Origin: Clostridia bacterium
GTDB taxonomy: Bacteria; Bacillota; Clostridia; Oscillospirales; Acutalibacteraceae
Direction of reading: 5' to 3'
Length of the DNA stretch: 37,230 nt
Assembly: GCA_017442265.1 (NCBI GenBank)
Contig: JAFSAC010000068.1
Location: forward strand, 1 to 37,230
The first letter of the stretch is position 1, and every line of letters starts with the position of its first letter. Of this stretch, positions 26,441-33,989 are shown piece by piece. The translations under genes were made by a program, and so were the position numbers. The notes below the pieces were generated by a model that was given only the letters and a program-made list of their open reading frames with translations, had not been told where the DNA came from and made no database searches.

Positions 26441-27169
26441 ATGACATGGGAAACGATCGGCGGGATGAAACTCGCCATAACGGAGGATTTTCGGTTTGGC
26501 ACCGATGCGCTGTTGCTTACCCATTTTGCCGCGCCGCGGAGAGCGGGCGAAACGGTGTGCGACCTCGGTACCGGCTGTGGCATTATCCCTTTTCTGCTCA
26601 TCCAGCGCACCCCCGCCCTCGGTCGGATGATCGGGGTGGATATTCAAAAAGAGGCGATCGACCTTGCCCGCCGCTCAGCAGAGCGAAACGGGTGTGAAAA
26701 CCTTGACTTTTTGAACCTTGACTGGAAGCATCCGGCGGCGATCGCTCCCACCTCGACGGTCGACCGGGTGATCTGCAACCCGCCGTATTTCCCCGAAAAT
26801 GCCGGAAAGGTAAGCGATTCCGCTCCCCGCCGCATCGCCCGCACCGAAACCGGAGAAACGCTGAATGAGATCGCTCATACCGCCGCCTTTTTGCTCAAAA
26901 CCGGCGGGAAGCTGTGTCTTTGCCACCGACCGGAGCGGCTTTGCGATCTGGTTTGTACCCTGCGGGCGCACCGGTTGGAGCCCAAACGACTTGTTGCGGT
27001 ACAACAACGGGCGGGAAAAGACCCGTGGCTTATTTTGGTGGAAGCGGTCAAAGGGGCGAAGCCGGGGATCACCCTTTCGGCACCCTTTATATTAGAGGAC
27101 GAAAACGGGAAAACCGCATTATATAAAGAAATCTATCAATTATACGGGGGAGACACCTATGACCGATAA
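26441..27169 (+). CDS. tRNA1(Val) adenine-37 N6-methyltransferase-like protein (TrmN6/YabB)
   Basis: This 242-residue SAM-dependent methyltransferase opens with LAITEDFRFGTDALLL, which is characteristic of TrmN6/YfiC. It has the SAM motif VCDLGTGCGIIPFLL near residue 45 and the catalytic NPPY motif in VICNPPYFPENAGK near residue 110, typical of exocyclic amino-group methylation. It precedes rsmI, as yabB precedes yabC in Bacillus, with an 11-base overlap. The ATG at 26441 follows GAGGGGGG; an in-frame ATG at 26390 lies inside the upstream hairpin and is rejected. Confidence 0.88.
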   Translation: MTWETIGGMKLAITEDFRFGTDALLLTHFAAPRRAGETVCDLGTGCGIIPFLLIQRTPALGRMIGVDIQKEAIDLARRSAERNGCENLDFLNLDWKHPAAIAPTSTVDRVICNPPYFPENAGKVSDSAPRRIARTETGETLNEIAHTAAFLLKTGGKLCLCHRPERLCDLVCTLRAHRLEPKRLVAVQQRAGKDPWLILVEAVKGAKPGITLSAPFILEDENGKTALYKEIYQLYGGDTYDR

Positions 27170-28004
27170 CAAAATGGGACGGCTGACCCTGGTCGGCACC
27201 CCGATCGGGAACCTGAACGATATTTCTCCGCGGGTGATCGAGGCGCTGTCTGCCTGCGATTTCATCGCGGCGGAGGATACCCGGGTGACCCTGAAACTGC
27301 TCAACCATTTAGGGATCAAAAAACCGCTTATAAGCTATCACGAGCATAACCGGGAGAAAAGCGGCGACGTCATCTGCGCCCGCCTGCAAAACGGCGAAAA
27401 TGCGGTACTGACCACCGATGCCGGGCTTCCGGCCATTTCCGATCCGGGCGAGGATCTCGTCCGGCTGTGCCATGAGCGGCAGATTCCGGTGGGGATCGTG
27501 CCGGGTCCATGCGCACTGGTCACCGCCCTCGCGCTGTCCGGGATGCCGGCGGGACGGTTTACCTTTGAAGGGTTTTTGAGCACCACTAAGCGGGTACGTC
27601 AGGAGCATCTGTTATCCCTCTGTGAGGAAACCCGCACCATGATTTTCTACGAAGCGCCGCATAAACTGCCCGCCACTCTTAAGGATATGCTCGCCGCCTG
27701 GGGCGATCGCCCGGTGGCGTTGGTGCGGGAACTGACTAAGATTCACGAAGAGGTGATCCGCACCACCCTGTCGGCGGCCGCTGCCCGTTTTACAGAGGAA
27801 AGTCCGCGCGGGGAGTTTGTGGTGATCGTCGGGGGTGCCGAGAAAAAGGAGAGCCCCGCTTGGACGTTAGAGCAGGCATCGACGCTTGCCGCCGAGTATC
27901 TCAAGGACGGACTGTCCCCCACCGCCGCCGCCAAGCAAGCGGCGAATGACACCGGACTTCGCAAAGGGGATATCTACCGCACGCTCATCAACGGGGAGGA
28001 ATAA
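27159..28004 (+). CDS. rsmI: 16S rRNA (cytidine-1402-2'-O)-methyltransferase RsmI
   Basis: This 281-residue tetrapyrrole-methylase-fold enzyme modifies C1402 in the decoding centre of 16S rRNA. Family signatures are LTLVGTPIGNLNDISPRVIEAL at the N-terminus, AAEDTRVTLKLLNHLGI, TDAGLPAISDPG near residue 90 and VPGPCALVTALALSGMP near 110. The C-terminal extension with LSPTAAAKQAANDTGLRKGDIY is also usual. It overlaps trmN6 by 11 bases. Confidence 0.95.
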   Translation: MTDNKMGRLTLVGTPIGNLNDISPRVIEALSACDFIAAEDTRVTLKLLNHLGIKKPLISYHEHNREKSGDVICARLQNGENAVLTTDAGLPAISDPGEDLVRLCHERQIPVGIVPGPCALVTALALSGMPAGRFTFEGFLSTTKRVRQEHLLSLCEETRTMIFYEAPHKLPATLKDMLAAWGDRPVALVRELTKIHEEVIRTTLSAAAARFTEESPRGEFVVIVGGAEKKESPAWTLEQASTLAAEYLKDGLSPTAAAKQAANDTGLRKGDIYRTLINGEE

Positions 28005-28007
28005 ACC

Positions 28008-28547
28008 ATGTCGGAATTTTTTCAATACGGACAGCCGGGACATTATCTGTTACTGGTGTTGTTACTGCTCTGCCTTGGCGGGCTGATGCTGTTGCACCGC
28101 CGGCGCGGTCGCACCGGGCGTGCTGAAAAACTGCAAAACCGGTATGCAGTGATGACCCAAGAGCTGCTGGACGAACTGCCGGACGAAAAGCTCATCAATG
28201 CGGTGATCGCCAACCTTATGGCGAAGCTGGACGAAACCCGCCCCGACCCGCTTGTCACCCTGCCGCAGTTGTCCCGTGGGCGGTGTGCCGTGTATTTTTC
28301 GTGGATGCTTGTGAAAGAGATCGAGCATAACGGAGCCAAAGCGCTGAAAAAGAAACCGGCAAACCGCTTTGTGGACATCGGGGTGGAGGGACTGCAAACG
28401 GTCGGTGCGACCGCATCGGCGCAGGCGATCGTGAAGTTTTTGGAGGGCGAAGCCGCCGAATCGGTCACAAACGCCCTTGCCGCCGAGCAACCCCTTTCCC
28501 TCTGCCGTGACTATATCCGGGCAAACCCGGAGGAGTTTATTGACTGA
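28008..28547 (+). CDS. Membrane-anchored protein of unknown function, possible DMP19/DUF4375 fold
   Basis: This 179-residue protein has one N-terminal transmembrane helix (HYLLLVLLLLCLGGLMLL, residues about 12-29), then HRRRGR and a cytoplasmic alpha-helical domain. The order of short motifs, including RGRCAVYFSWMLVKEIEHNGA, GVEGLQTVGATASAQAIVKFL and the closing DYIRANPEEFID, recalls the DMP19/DUF4375 family, but this is a weak match by eye. The gene begins 3 bases after rsmI and ends at a strong terminator, so it is the last gene of that operon. No function is proposed. Confidence 0.75.
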   Translation: MSEFFQYGQPGHYLLLVLLLLCLGGLMLLHRRRGRTGRAEKLQNRYAVMTQELLDELPDEKLINAVIANLMAKLDETRPDPLVTLPQLSRGRCAVYFSWMLVKEIEHNGAKALKKKPANRFVDIGVEGLQTVGATASAQAIVKFLEGEAAESVTNALAAEQPLSLCRDYIRANPEEFID

Positions 28548-28584
28548 AATTTACGCGCCGATCTTTCGGCGCGTAAATTTTTTA
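28547..28584 (+). terminator. Terminator after the rsmI operon
   Basis: AAATTTACGCGCCGA and TCGGCGCGTAAATTT form a perfect 15-bp stem around TCTT, followed by TTTAT. Confidence 0.88.
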
Positions 28585-28606
28585 TAAGAGTTTTTGGAAA
28601 AATTTT

Positions 28607-28613
28607 CGTCTAA
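28607..28613 (+). promoter_or_regulatory. Possible ECF-type -10 element before the sigma-factor gene
   Basis: CGTCTAA lies 22 bases before the sigma-factor start. CGTC-type -10 boxes are common in autoregulated ECF promoters. I do not see a clear matching -35 element at the usual distance, so this is tentative. Confidence 0.3.
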
Positions 28614-28634
28614 TAGATGAAGGGGGTGAACGGG

Positions 28635-29189
28635 ATGACAAGCGGAGCTGAATGGTATCAACAATATCTTGCCGGCGATGATGAGGGGCTTATCCAACTT
28701 GTCCGGGAATACAAGGATTCTTTGACCCGTTTTTTGTGTGCCTACGTACGGGATGAACAAACAGCAGAAGAACTGACCGAAGAGGTATTTTTCCGGTTGG
28801 CCGTTAAAAAGCCGCGGTATGACGGAAAATCGCTGTTCCGCACCTGGCTGTTTGCTATCGGGCGCAACCTCGCCTACGACCACCTGCGCCGTCAAAAGAA
28901 AGCGCGCGAAGTTCCGTTCACCGATCTCGATATTCTCCCCACCCTCGACACCCCCGACCGTGCCTGCGAACGGAAAATGATACAGGAAAAGCTGTACCAA
29001 GCGCTCGGGCGAATGCCACTGATTCAGCGAGAAGCTCTGCACCTATGTTACTTTTCCGGTCTGTCTGCCGACGGGATCGCCCGGGTTATGGGCAAGACCC
29101 GGCGACAGGTGGAAAATCTTCTCTATCAAGCCCGAAAACGACTGAAAAACGAATTAGTGAAAGGGGGCTTTTCCTGTGAAGACCTGTGA
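28635..29189 (+). CDS. ECF-type RNA polymerase sigma factor
   Basis: This 184-residue sigma-70 family protein has region 2 at about residues 20-90 (LTEEVFFRLAVKKPRYDGKSLFRTWLFAIGRNLAYDHLRRQ) and region 4 at about 125-175 (MPLIQREALHLCYFSGLSADGIARVMGKTRRQVENLLYQARKRLK). Regions 1 and 3 are missing, as in ECF factors. The ATG at 28635 follows AGGGGGTG. It overlaps the next gene, a membrane protein with a short cytoplasmic head, by 14 bases. This is the usual arrangement of an ECF sigma factor and its anti-sigma or sensor partner. The regulon is unknown. Confidence 0.9.
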   Translation: MTSGAEWYQQYLAGDDEGLIQLVREYKDSLTRFLCAYVRDEQTAEELTEEVFFRLAVKKPRYDGKSLFRTWLFAIGRNLAYDHLRRQKKAREVPFTDLDILPTLDTPDRACERKMIQEKLYQALGRMPLIQREALHLCYFSGLSADGIARVMGKTRRQVENLLYQARKRLKNELVKGGFSCEDL

Positions 29190-30102
29190 ACAAATGGCCA
29201 AAGACGTCCTCACCCGCCGGGATGCTTTATTACGGCGACACCGGAAAAATCGCCGTCACGCCGCCGTGATATCCACTGCCGCCGGGAGTTTTACCGTGGT
29301 GATGCTGCTCGGATACGGCGCTTCCCGTCAACTGAATAAAACCAACCTCCCGCCGTTATCCGATTCTACCGTTATCGGGGAAAACGACCTTGTTTCACCG
29401 GAGGACGGAGAATCCAATCAGGATCGTACCGAATCCACCGTCTGCGATTGCGCTGGACCGGATATCCTTACTGACCGCACCAATGCACAAAGTTTCATCT
29501 CCTCCGACAATATTGCGATTGAGATCAACGAAATGACCACGTCCATGCCGGCATTACGGCTTTCTAAGAGTACCCTGGACGGCTGGAACGAGGAATGGTT
29601 AAGCTACGACGAACTGACCACCTATTTCGGGCGGGATCTGCGCCCGATGACCCTCCCCGCCGGGATACAGGCAGAAACCGACCTTGCCCAAAGAACCTAC
29701 CGGATATACACAGACAAAGAAACCGGCGAGGTTGCCCACGATCTGCAACAGCTATCCTTTTGTGCGGGCTTTTATCCCGCCGACAGCGAGTGGGCGGGTG
29801 TTCCGATCGGCGCTTATGACGGCGGTAAGGAAATCACCGTCACCGTCACCAAAGCCGAGCGGCTTTTCCGAGATTACGTTTATTGGTTTGAAGATGACGA
29901 GGTGAAAACCAGTCGGATTTATGGCGTCGAAGTGGTGATCGGGCACCGGGTCGAGGGCTCGAAGTATGATAAAAACCACAACCCCACCGTCACCTGGGAT
30001 CGGTACGTTGCCACCTTCCGCGCAGACGGGATTCTATACGAGGTGGTCACCGATAATTTAACGGTGGAGGAACTGATTACCGTCATTAAAAACTACGTAT
30101 AG
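29176..30102 (+). CDS. Single-pass membrane protein, probable anti-sigma or sensor partner of the ECF factor
   Basis: This 308-residue protein starts with GTG at 29176, with AAGGGGG 9 bases upstream. A basic cytoplasmic head of about 30 residues precedes a transmembrane helix (AAVISTAAGSFTVVMLLGYGA) and a large extracellular region of about 250 residues. The head is shorter than a full anti-sigma domain and has no zinc-binding HxxxCxxC motif, so the anti-sigma role is inferred from the overlap with the sigma gene and the topology. The extracellular part is not recognised. Alternatives are a target or cofactor of the sigma pathway. Confidence 0.75.
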   Translation: MKTCEQMAKDVLTRRDALLRRHRKNRRHAAVISTAAGSFTVVMLLGYGASRQLNKTNLPPLSDSTVIGENDLVSPEDGESNQDRTESTVCDCAGPDILTDRTNAQSFISSDNIAIEINEMTTSMPALRLSKSTLDGWNEEWLSYDELTTYFGRDLRPMTLPAGIQAETDLAQRTYRIYTDKETGEVAHDLQQLSFCAGFYPADSEWAGVPIGAYDGGKEITVTVTKAERLFRDYVYWFEDDEVKTSRIYGVEVVIGHRVEGSKYDKNHNPTVTWDRYVATFRADGILYEVVTDNLTVEELITVIKNYV

Positions 30103-30126
30103 TCCACTCCTGCTATTATCCCCCCA

Positions 30127-30172
30127 AATGAAATAACCCTGTGTAGCTTATGCCACACAGGGTTATTTCATT
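30127..30172. terminator. Bidirectional terminator between the ECF unit and spoVT
   Basis: AATGAAATAACCCTGTGT and ACACAGGGTTATTTCATT form a perfect 18-bp stem with a 10-base loop. It overlaps the spoVT stop codon on the minus strand. Confidence 0.85.
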
Positions 30173-30713
30173 ATTCTTCCATTTGTTTTCCGAGAAAAGC
30201 GGCGGCGACCTGTGCGAGTTTGATATCCCCTTCCGAGGGTACTGCGCCCGTCTCCGGCTGGATCATACACACAGCGCCGGTAATATCGCCGGAGGCGAGA
30301 ATCGGCACCGCCACTGCGGCATACCGTTCAATCGCCTCCACCGGCTGTAATCGGTTCTGCCCGCCCGCCTGTGCCACGTGGGTCTGCCGGCGATCCATGG
30401 TTTCCTCAAGGGAGGAGGAAATACGGCGCTCTAAAAAATCCTTGCGGTTGCTCCCCGCCGCCGCCACCACCCGGTCGCGGTCGCAAATGAGAATGGTCAT
30501 CCCGCACGCCCGGGACAGCACGTCCGCATACTGCACCGCAAAGGGGGACAGTTCCCCCACCGGCGAGTACTTTTTGAACACCACTTCCCCGTCGTTGTCG
30601 GTAAAGATCTCTAAGGGATCCCCCTCACGAATACGAATGGTGCGGCGGATCTCTTTGGGAATAACCACACGCCCAAGGTCGTCGATTCTTCTCACAATAC
30701 CTGTTGCTTTCAT
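30171..30713 (-). CDS. spoVT: Stage V sporulation regulator SpoVT
   Basis: This 180-residue regulator controls late forespore gene expression. It has an N-terminal AbrB-type swapped-hairpin DNA-binding domain (MKATGIVRRIDDLGRVVIPK, then EIRRTIRIREGDPLEIF) and a C-terminal GAF-like domain from about residue 55. That size and layout distinguish it from the 96-residue AbrB. The ATG at 30713 follows AAGGAG; the open frame continues upstream without support. It lies close to rsmI, as abrB does in Bacillus. Its first 10 codons and leader are duplicated three times to the right, at the ends of gene cassettes. Confidence 0.95.
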   Translation of the reverse strand: MKATGIVRRIDDLGRVVIPKEIRRTIRIREGDPLEIFTDNDGEVVFKKYSPVGELSPFAVQYADVLSRACGMTILICDRDRVVAAAGSNRKDFLERRISSSLEETMDRRQTHVAQAGGQNRLQPVEAIERYAAVAVPILASGDITGAVCMIQPETGAVPSEGDIKLAQVAAAFLGKQMEE

Positions 30714-30748
30714 ATATACATTTCTCCTTGATTTACAAATTGTGTTGT

Positions 30749-30777
30749 TATTATCTGTATTTTTAGGAGATTTATAC
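30749..30777 (-). promoter_or_regulatory. spoVT leader promoter (sigma-G-like)
   Basis: Reading leftwards, GTATA (30777-30773), a 17-base spacer and GATAATA (30755-30749) resemble the forespore sigma-G consensus, which is the known class of the Bacillus spoVT promoter. The same spacing recurs in two of the displaced copies, exactly at 32526-32554 and with a degraded -10 at 33945-33973. Confidence 0.55.
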
Positions 30778-30785
30778 TGTGATGA

Positions 30786-30814
30786 TTTACTTTTGAAATG
30801 AAATGTGCTATAAC
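30786..30814 (+). promoter_or_regulatory. Cassette 1 promoter at the repeat border
   Basis: TTTACT (30786-30791), a 17-base spacer and TATAAC (30809-30814) face the cassette gene. The -35 box is in spoVT leader sequence shared with the copy at 32.5 kb. Confidence 0.55.
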
Positions 30815-30835
30815 AACATAAACGAGGTGAAACAT

Positions 30836-31351
30836 ATGGCATTATTCAAATTCTTTCATGCAACCAAAACGCTCGAAGAAGATATTCAAAGAGAAAAAGA
30901 TTGCATTTTAAGAATTAAAAATGCAGTTAGTCAAAAGTGTGGCATTGATAATTGCATAGATTACGATGATTTCACTGTTGCTTTCGCTGGCTCAAAAGAC
31001 AATATGGAGTTGTTGCTTGAAATTTGCACACAAAAATATGACGGCAAAAAGTACTTATATGCTTCTGTCGATGACGAGGCTTCGTGGCAAGAATGGGATT
31101 TTGACAACGTAACCGAGTTTGAAAATAATATTATCAACCATATATCAAACAGAGTAAATCGAACCATTAAAACAGTGATTCAAAAAGAAAAGCACAAACG
31201 CTATCAAGTGTCGATTTATTATCTGGATGAGACAACCGGCGAATGGGTTTTAAGTGAAGAGGATGAAACAGACAATGGTCTGGTTTGTTTTATTGCAGCC
31301 AATAAGACAGAAACTGTAGAAACAATCAAAACCTACAAATTAGAGATATAA
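30836..31351 (+). CDS. Cassette 1 protein of unknown function
   Basis: This 171-residue soluble protein is not recognised. It has no signal peptide or membrane helix, and is rich in acidic residues and Asn/Lys/Ile, unlike the GC-rich neighbours to the left. The C-terminal half (YQVSIYYLDETTGEWVLSEEDE) looks like beta strands. The ATG at 30836 has a GAGGTG Shine-Dalgarno. It is the first gene right of spoVT, read divergently from it, and ends at a perfect bidirectional hairpin shared with the convergent DUF4393 gene. Base composition suggests transfer. Confidence 0.75.
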   Translation: MALFKFFHATKTLEEDIQREKDCILRIKNAVSQKCGIDNCIDYDDFTVAFAGSKDNMELLLEICTQKYDGKKYLYASVDDEASWQEWDFDNVTEFENNIINHISNRVNRTIKTVIQKEKHKRYQVSIYYLDETTGEWVLSEEDETDNGLVCFIAANKTETVETIKTYKLEI

Positions 31352-31355
31352 ACCA

Positions 31356-31387
31356 AAAAGCGGAGTGGGATATCCCACTCCGCTTTT
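31356..31387. terminator. Bidirectional terminator between cassette 1 genes
   Basis: AAAAGCGGAGTGGGAT and its exact inverse form a perfect 32-bp palindrome with flanking A/T runs, between convergent genes. Confidence 0.85.
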
Positions 31388-31394
31388 ATATGTA

Positions 31395-32171
31395 TTAACT
31401 TAAACAAATTTTTATAAATTCTTGACCAAACGCTGTCAATTCGAATAGGCCTTTATGTATCTCATGTTTATACCCCTCTGGCAAGGCTTGTGACATTATT
31501 TTTTTGATCTCAGGATGATTTTCTAAAGGTTTATAAAAATCATCATTTGCTAAATGTTGGTCATTTTTTATATCAATTAATTTTAGTCTTTCAAAATTAT
31601 CCAAATAAGCAAAAATATTTGATGGACAGTCGCACACATCTTCACTAACGTCAGTAAAATTATGCACTGTTTCTTTATATCCACCAGTGGGGAAGTTCAT
31701 CCTTACATCTATTAGTGGGAAAACATTCTTTTTGGATAATTTTTTAAGCAATTTTGCTTCATCTGGAGTTAACTGTTTAATAATATCCACAAAAGAAGGA
31801 TGCACTTGATATTTAGTATCCGTACTCATAGAAGAAACCAACAGATTGGCATACATTTCACGCAACTCTTCACTATCATAACAGTAACTTAATTGTTGGA
31901 TAGCGGGTATTGCCACATATGGTTCAGGTTCTGTCAACTTTTCCTCAGGAATTTGGGACACTTTTTCCTGAACGGCTAACGCTGTTAATTTAATACTTTC
32001 CTCACCGTTTATAACCCACTTCTCCCATTTGCCTAATAATACACCAATGGTGCGCGGAAGCAAACTTAGTGTATTACCTACAGATTTAGCGGACGGATGA
32101 ACAATATCATCATATGTTTTTTCGAGAACACCGCCTGCTTGTTCGATCAATTTATCTTTAGTGTCACTCAT
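31395..32171 (-). CDS. Abi-alpha family protein (DUF4393), candidate phage-defence gene
   Basis: This 258-residue protein matches the DUF4393/Abi-alpha family by its order of segments: an amphipathic N-terminus (LEKTYDDIVHPSAKSVGNTLSLLPRTIGVLLGKWEKW), IPEEKLTEPEPYVAIPAIQQLSYCYDSEELREMYANLLVSSMSTDTKYQVHPSFVDIIKQLTPDEAKLL in several blocks, and a C-terminal LFELTAFGQEFIKIC. Family members are linked to abortive infection, but the mechanism is poorly known. The gene is AT-rich, points left and has its own promoter. It is the only minus-strand gene among the three complete cassettes. Confidence 0.82.
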   Translation of the reverse strand: MSDTKDKLIEQAGGVLEKTYDDIVHPSAKSVGNTLSLLPRTIGVLLGKWEKWVINGEESIKLTALAVQEKVSQIPEEKLTEPEPYVAIPAIQQLSYCYDSEELREMYANLLVSSMSTDTKYQVHPSFVDIIKQLTPDEAKLLKKLSKKNVFPLIDVRMNFPTGGYKETVHNFTDVSEDVCDCPSNIFAYLDNFERLKLIDIKNDQHLANDDFYKPLENHPEIKKIMSQALPEGYKHEIHKGLFELTAFGQEFIKICLS

Positions 32172-32202
32172 AATTCTACACCTTCCAATGATTTATGAGT
32201 AA

Positions 32203-32231
32203 ATTATACCATATATACGATAAAAAATCAA
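32203..32231 (-). promoter_or_regulatory. Promoter of the DUF4393 gene
   Basis: TTGATT (32231-32226), a 17-base spacer and TATAAT (32208-32203) read leftwards, with GGAAGGTG before the ATG at 32171. Confidence 0.75.
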
Positions 32232-32353
32232 ACTCATTAAAAAACGAGGGAACCCCCCTCGCTTTTGCTATGTATAAAATCGCCAAAAAGCCGATTTTAC
32301 ACCCTTATGTTCAATAGGGCAAACTACCGTTAAGCCCAGCATTTATGCGCCCT

Positions 32354-32416
32354 TTAAGCGGTTTGCCCTATTATAACACAAGCCCCTATTCTTCTCACAA
32401 TCCCTGTTGCTTTCAT
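32354..32416 (-). pseudogene. Displaced spoVT 5' end / 20-codon mini-ORF, copy 1
   Basis: ATG at 32416 opens with MKATGIVRRI, identical to SpoVT residues 1-10, then changes to GACVIIGQTA and stops inside the GGTTTGCCC hairpin. It keeps the AAGGAG Shine-Dalgarno and the leader promoter, although a 76-bp segment separates them. It is either a decayed fragment or an expressed small peptide. Confidence 0.7.
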
Positions 32417-32448
32417 ATATCCATTTCTCCTTAAATTATATTGTGTTG

Positions 32449-32524
32449 TATATTACGAGCGAACGCGAGAAACAAGGTTCGCTCAGGCGTCAAATTTCCC
32501 AATTTTGGAAACACCGTGTGGTTC
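32449..32524. repeat. Small palindromic insertion in repeat copy 1
   Basis: About 76 bp absent from the spoVT leader separates the leader promoter from the RBS. It contains GAGCGAAC and GTTCGCTC in inverted orientation and ends GTGTGGTTCT next to TAT. A related segment of about 72 bp lies in copy 2. Confidence 0.55.
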
Positions 32525-32561
32525 TTATTATCTGTATTTCCGGGAGAAATATACCGCTAGA

Positions 32562-32590
32562 TTTACTTTTTGAACCTGTTATGATATAAT
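32562..32590 (+). promoter_or_regulatory. Cassette 2 promoter at the repeat border
   Basis: TTTACT (32562-32567), a 17-base spacer and TATAAT (32585-32590), in the same position relative to the spoVT leader copy as the cassette 1 promoter. Confidence 0.7.
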
Positions 32591-32608
32591 AAACCAAACG
32601 AGGTGATT

Positions 32609-33655
32609 ATGTTGAACGAAGCAATTTATATATACATCGGTATTATTGTTTTTTTGATTAGCGTATTTTTTATTTATAAAAAACAAAGAAACAACTCTCA
32701 AACATCATTGTTATTAGAAACTAATGGAGTTTTCAAACATAACAAAGCGAACGGAATTACAATAATACTTAGTGGAATATTTTTGATTGGTTTGTTTATA
32801 TTTATAGGTTTTAAAGATCCGGATGCCACACTGAATGGCTTATTAGTCGGTTTGGTTTTAGGAACATTATTTGGCTTAATAGGCACTGGTTTTCTTTTGT
32901 TTAATTTTAAGGCCTTTTTTTACATAGATAATGGTCATATAAAAGGCAAATACCATTATTTCGGTAAAATTAATTGTAATATTGGTGATGTTGCTTTTAC
33001 GTTAGGCAGAAATCAGACATTAATCATTCAGTTAAAAGACGGCAAAACTTATACCATAATGGGAATCGAAAACGCTTGGCAACTTGCTTCAATAATTCGG
33101 CAGAATATGCCGTTTGAAGTAGCTGAACAACCCGAAACTCTAATTGAAGAATTAAACAAGCTAAAGTCTAGCAAGAAAAAGGGACTCGTATATGTTTGTT
33201 CCGGTGTTGCATTAATGTTTATCATTATTTTTGTCACAGTATTCTTGACCGGCGAAAGAGAAATGCACGAATTCAGCAACATTGATTGGACAATCTTTGC
33301 GATTATGAGTGTAATAGAACTTGCAACCGTTATTACCACTTTCTATTTTGCGGGGAAGACAGGAAAGAATAATATTCCTATCGAAAAGTTGCAATATGAT
33401 ATTCAACGAAGAATCATTGAAACACAACCAACCTTGCCCGGTTTTGTTATAGCCGTTTATACAGATGAAAATTATACGGTGCGCATTACCTTGTTTGGAT
33501 ATCCACATGATAGTGCCGTTTATTATTCGGTGCAAGAATTTGCTTCTGATTATACTCTTTTTAGGACATACACATCTGATGTCTATGATAGCCAAGATGA
33601 GTTGCCGGTCGATTTCGAAACTTTGATTGACATAACAGATAAAGTATTACATTAA
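32609..33655 (+). CDS. Cassette 2 membrane protein of unknown function
   Basis: This protein of about 348 residues has one transmembrane helix at the N-terminus (IYIYIGIIVFLISVFFIY) and two in the next 90 residues. A soluble beta-rich stretch resembling a PH-like domain follows (FFYIDNGHIKGKYHYFGKINCNIGDVAFTLG). Two further helices lie at about 200-250, and a C-terminal soluble domain follows. I do not recognise the family. The ATG at 32609 is close to the GAGGTG Shine-Dalgarno; a TTG at 32612 is an alternative. The gene is strongly AT-rich, flanked on both sides by cassette-end repeats, and is the sole gene of its cassette. Confidence 0.75.
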   Translation: MLNEAIYIYIGIIVFLISVFFIYKKQRNNSQTSLLLETNGVFKHNKANGITIILSGIFLIGLFIFIGFKDPDATLNGLLVGLVLGTLFGLIGTGFLLFNFKAFFYIDNGHIKGKYHYFGKINCNIGDVAFTLGRNQTLIIQLKDGKTYTIMGIENAWQLASIIRQNMPFEVAEQPETLIEELNKLKSSKKKGLVYVCSGVALMFIIIFVTVFLTGEREMHEFSNIDWTIFAIMSVIELATVITTFYFAGKTGKNNIPIEKLQYDIQRRIIETQPTLPGFVIAVYTDENYTVRITLFGYPHDSAVYYSVQEFASDYTLFRTYTSDVYDSQDELPVDFETLIDITDKVLH

Positions 33656-33798
33656 CTACAAAAGCGAGGGGACTTCCCCCTCGCTTTTGTTATGTATAAA
33701 ACCGCAGAAAAACCCGATTTGGACACCCTTGTGTTCAATAGGGCAAACTAGCAAAAACCATAGTGTTTATGCACCTTTCAAGCATTTTGCCCTATTAT

Positions 33799-33870
33799 TA
33801 TGACGCAGGAGGTAACAAGATTCTCTCAACCGCCGAAAACTTGTTTTCGTTCACGGCGTGAGGTTCTTAT
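33799..33870. repeat. Small palindromic insertion in repeat copy 2
   Basis: About 72 bp, missing at this point in copies 1 and 3, contains CGAAAAC/GTTTTCG within CGCCG/CGGCG arms and ends GTGAGGTTCTTAT. It resembles the insertion in copy 1 at its ends and in the AACAAG-TTC-CTCA core, but sits at a different place in the repeat. Confidence 0.5.
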
Positions 33871-33912
33871 AACACATTCCTCTATTCTACGAACTATTCC
33901 TGTTGCTTTCAT
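33826..33912 (-). pseudogene. Displaced spoVT 5' end / 28-codon mini-ORF, copy 2
   Basis: ATG at 33912 opens MKATGIVRRI followed by EECVI, then runs into the palindromic insertion and stops at 33826. The Shine-Dalgarno AAGGAG is intact. Codons 6-8 use different synonymous bases (ATAGTTCGT), so this copy has diverged independently while keeping the protein sequence. Confidence 0.65.
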
Positions 33913-33989
33913 ATATCCATTTCTCCTTAAATTACAAATTGTGTTGTTGTCTGTATTTTGAGGAGATTTATACTGTGAAAGAAAATCAT

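Larger units (their letters stand above)
32240..32573. repeat. Composite cassette-end repeat, copy 1
   Basis: From left to right: a GCGAGGG-type terminator hairpin (32240-32267); a long hairpin whose outer arms AATAGGGCAAAC and GTTTGCCCTATT (32313-32324, 32361-32372) match over 12 bp; and a copy of the spoVT 5' end from ATTCTTCTCACAAT (32388) through the inverted start codon (32414-32416), RBS and leader promoter. A segment of about 76 bp at 32449-32524 interrupts the leader. The same modules recur at 33.66 and 36.61 kb. Confidence 0.85.
33659..33985. repeat. Composite cassette-end repeat, copy 2
   Basis: Terminator AAAAGCGAGGGG/CCCCTCGCTTTT (33659-33688) lies directly after the cassette 2 stop. 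The GGGCAAA hairpin (33737-33796) follows, then a palindromic insertion of about 72 bp (33799-33870), then the spoVT 5'-end copy with the inverted start codon at 33910-33912, RBS and leader promoter spacing (33945-33973). Confidence 0.85.
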
